Below are positions 62,622 to 64,000 of a stretch of DNA of 64,000 nucleotides, one piece after another. The position numbers were made by a program, and so were the translations under genes. The number at the start of each line of letters is the position of its first letter. Position 1 is the stretch's first letter. Source of the stretch: Bacillus mycoides (lineage in GTDB: Bacteria > Bacillota > Bacilli > Bacillales > Bacillaceae_G). The notes beneath the pieces are model-generated. The model saw nothing but the letters and a program-made list of their open reading frames with translations, ran no database searches and was not told the origin of the DNA. Location: positions 1,669,001-1,733,000 of the forward strand of contig NZ_CP036132.1 in assembly GCF_018742245.1 (NCBI RefSeq), given 5' to 3'.

Positions 62622-62761
62622 ATGAATAAGTATAGAAAGGGATGGTAATTCATATTCAAGATATATTTTAGAATCACAAAGTAAATAGTAGTAAACGATT
62701 TTTTGTTACGTAACATTCTAGTTTACTTTAGAAGATAAAAGAATAGTTAAGGGGAATAAGC

Positions 62762-63334
62762 ATGAAAATATGGGTATTAAAGAGCGTGTTAGATAACTTT
62801 GAATCTTTCCAGTTGTTAAATTTTGAGGGGGACCATAAAAAATATATTGATGGAAAAATAAATTCAATAACTCATTTAGCAAATTCATGGGGCAATATAT
62901 TGATAGAGTGTGTAGAAGGAGGTAATTATAGTGATTTCCCTAAATTTTGGGGAGGAATTGGTGCACCAATGATTAGTGAAAAAGCCAAGAGAGTACTTGA
63001 ACCTTTAATAGGTGAAAATGTTGAATTCTTACCACTTTTACGCAATTCAACTAGTGAGGTATATTATTTGGTCCACGTGTTGAATGTACTAGATGCAATT
63101 GATGGAGATAAAGCAATCTTTAAAAAAATGATTACAGGCCTTATAGTAGGTTGTGAAAAGTTCGCATTTGATTTTAATATAGTTCAAAATGAAGTGATTT
63201 TTAAGGTTTATATAAATGGGAAAATTCATCCTACGGCTGTATTTATTTCGGATGAGTTGAAGATTCTTATTGAACAAAGTGATTTAAAAGGTTTTGAATT
63301 TATTGAAGTGTGGGATTCAGAAGAGCTCTCATAA
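62762..63334 (+). CDS. Imm11-like (DUF1629) immunity protein, intact copy
   Basis: 190 residues. MKIWVLKSVLDNFESFQLLN at the start, GGIGAPMISEKAKRVLEPLI in the middle and DLKGFEFIEVWDSEE at the end match the gene at 61960 in every part except the repeat. The fold resembles the Imm11 family of immunity proteins in polymorphic toxin loci; Imm43 is another possibility. AAGGGGAAT precedes the ATG. Tandem duplication of the pair is likely. Confidence 0.75.
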   Translation: MKIWVLKSVLDNFESFQLLNFEGDHKKYIDGKINSITHLANSWGNILIECVEGGNYSDFPKFWGGIGAPMISEKAKRVLEPLIGENVEFLPLLRNSTSEVYYLVHVLNVLDAIDGDKAIFKKMITGLIVGCEKFAFDFNIVQNEVIFKVYINGKIHPTAVFISDELKILIEQSDLKGFEFIEVWDSEELS

Positions 63335-63414
63335 AGAAATTCTAAAATTATAAATGGCCCTGATAAGTTTACGATAAAAACTTAAGTCCCCTTGTTATAC
63401 AAAGTAGGGGACTA

Positions 63415-63566
63415 TTTATCCTGCATTAACGAGCGGTAAGATTCCCACCTCAAAATTCGGCTAAAGTAAAGAAGTTAGGTGGCAAATGCTCGTAAAAGCC
63501 CGATTGGAGAAGGCTAATAATCAGTGGGGATGGACAAAACCTCCACTGATTAAAGTTTCACTTTGT
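63415..63566 (+). repeat. bcr1-type repeat, full copy
   Basis: Begins TTTATCCTGC and ends TTTCACTTTGT, with the same central landmarks as the copy at 40749 (CTCAAAATTCGGCT, GCCCGATTGG, AATCAGTGGGG). The right-hand TTTAT has become TTTGT. It occupies most of the 63335-63656 gap, which otherwise holds no gene. Confidence 0.82.
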
Positions 63567-63656
63567 TTAAGTTTGTTCTATCAACATTATGGTCACTTAA
63601 AGCACTTCACTAAAGAAGATGATCTGTAAAAGCTCCCTTTGTGTTGAAAATAATTA

Positions 63657-64000
63657 TTATTCATGCACAAGCATCGAAACATCATCATTAATCAACGTTC
63701 CCACATGTTCTCCTAAACATATTTTCTTCATCACTCCAGGCTCATCAAAGTTAAATACATGTGCCGGCAAATTGTAGTCCCGAGCAAGTAATAAAGCCGC
63801 TTGGTCCATTACTTGTATGTTTTGCCTAACAATATCGTTATAGTTCAGTTTTTTATACATTTTCGCTGATTTATTATGTTTTGGATCACTTGTAAAGACA
63901 CCGTCTACCCCTTGTTTTGCGACTAAAATGGCGTCACTATTCATTTCAATTGCTCTCTGTACACTTGGATAATCTGTGGTAACGAATGGTTGCCCGTTAC
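63657..64000 (-). CDS. pyrH: UMP kinase, C-terminal part (cut by the window end)
   Basis: The visible 114 codons run GNGQPFVTTDYPSVQRAIEM, then SDAILVAKQGVDGVFTSDP, NIQVMDQAALLLARDY and PGVMKKICLGEHVGTLI, the uridine-nucleotide-binding half of bacterial UMP kinase. It phosphorylates UMP with ATP. The frame continues past the window, so the start is not seen. The wording differs somewhat from the usual housekeeping enzyme (AAGTGNPYFSTD is here GNGQPFVTTD), so it may be the second PyrH paralogue found in some B. cereus group genomes. Confidence 0.85.
   Translation of the reverse strand, partial: NGQPFVTTDYPSVQRAIEMNSDAILVAKQGVDGVFTSDPKHNKSAKMYKKLNYNDIVRQNIQVMDQAALLLARDYNLPAHVFNFDEPGVMKKICLGEHVGTLINDDVSMLVHE

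Noticed and set aside
1..64000. CRISPR arrays, tRNA or rRNA genes, intact insertion sequences
   Set aside because: None seen on reading both strands; the only regular repeat is the AAAC tract, and the only dispersed repeats are the bcr1-type elements.

Overview
The window looks like chromosomal DNA of a Bacillus cereus group organism (B. cereus / thuringiensis / anthracis relatives). Supporting signs are the AT-rich sequence with strong AGGAGG-type ribosome binding sites, an sspH spore protein gene, a Rap-Phr cassette, a Fur-regulated FbpA-type small protein, a YfmQ-type protein, an LXG toxin relic, and four copies of a ~155-bp repeat flanked by TTTAT that matches the B. cereus group bcr1 element. 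No rRNA, tRNA, CRISPR array, prophage or intact insertion sequence was seen.

Layout. 1-1.4 kb: three small minus-strand genes (membrane protein, dienelactone-hydrolase-like protein, monooxygenase). 1.7-8.5 kb: a sortase-assembled pilus locus (large tip-like adhesin, major pilin, two class C sortases, with a hairpin between pilin and sortases). 8.6-12 kb: sspH, a divergent XRE-TPR regulator and MFS exporter with paired palindromic operators, and a lipoprotein. 12.1-18.9 kb: a LysR regulator divergent from an ABC uptake operon that also encodes a beta-CASP metallo-hydrolase and a secreted CYTH-like protein. 19-30 kb: housekeeping and accessory genes (YfmQ, serine hydrolase, histidine phosphatase, MarR/DUF3147/alpha-beta hydrolase operon, PP2C-like phosphatase, asparagine synthetase, ECF sigma with DUF4179 protein, Asp-box propeller). 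30-41 kb: cation exporter, Fur box plus fbpA, NhaC antiporter, fumarase, FAD oxidoreductase, DUF2087 regulator, MATE pump, peptidase E. 41.6-45 kb: BlaI / M56 peptidase / CcdA / TlpA / Lgt-like cluster with two matching operators. 45-51.5 kb: XRE-cupin and D-serine dehydratase, DUF445, and a four-gene ECF sigma/anti-sigma membrane operon whose sigma gene appears to start with ATT. 51.6-57 kb: response regulator and histidine kinase, a bcr1 element, then a three-gene ABC-2 exporter resembling LnrJKLMN. 57-59.3 kb: lipase and cardiolipin synthase. 59.4-63.3 kb: rap-phr next to the wreck of an LXG/HNH polymorphic toxin, its likely immunity genes, and a tandem pair of Imm11-like genes, one broken by an (AAAC)12 tract. 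The window ends inside a UMP kinase gene.

Themes. Several regulators sit next to their targets with visible candidate operators (XRE-TPR/MFS, LysR/ABC, MarR, BlaI/CcdA-TlpA, Fur/FbpA). The most unusual items are the tetranucleotide repeat that could switch an immunity gene, two genes whose best start is ATT behind a strong Shine-Dalgarno, the BlaI-type control of a thiol-redox/cytochrome biogenesis module, and the ABC/beta-CASP/CYTH operon of unknown substrate. All functions are assigned from sequence motifs alone; no database search was run.
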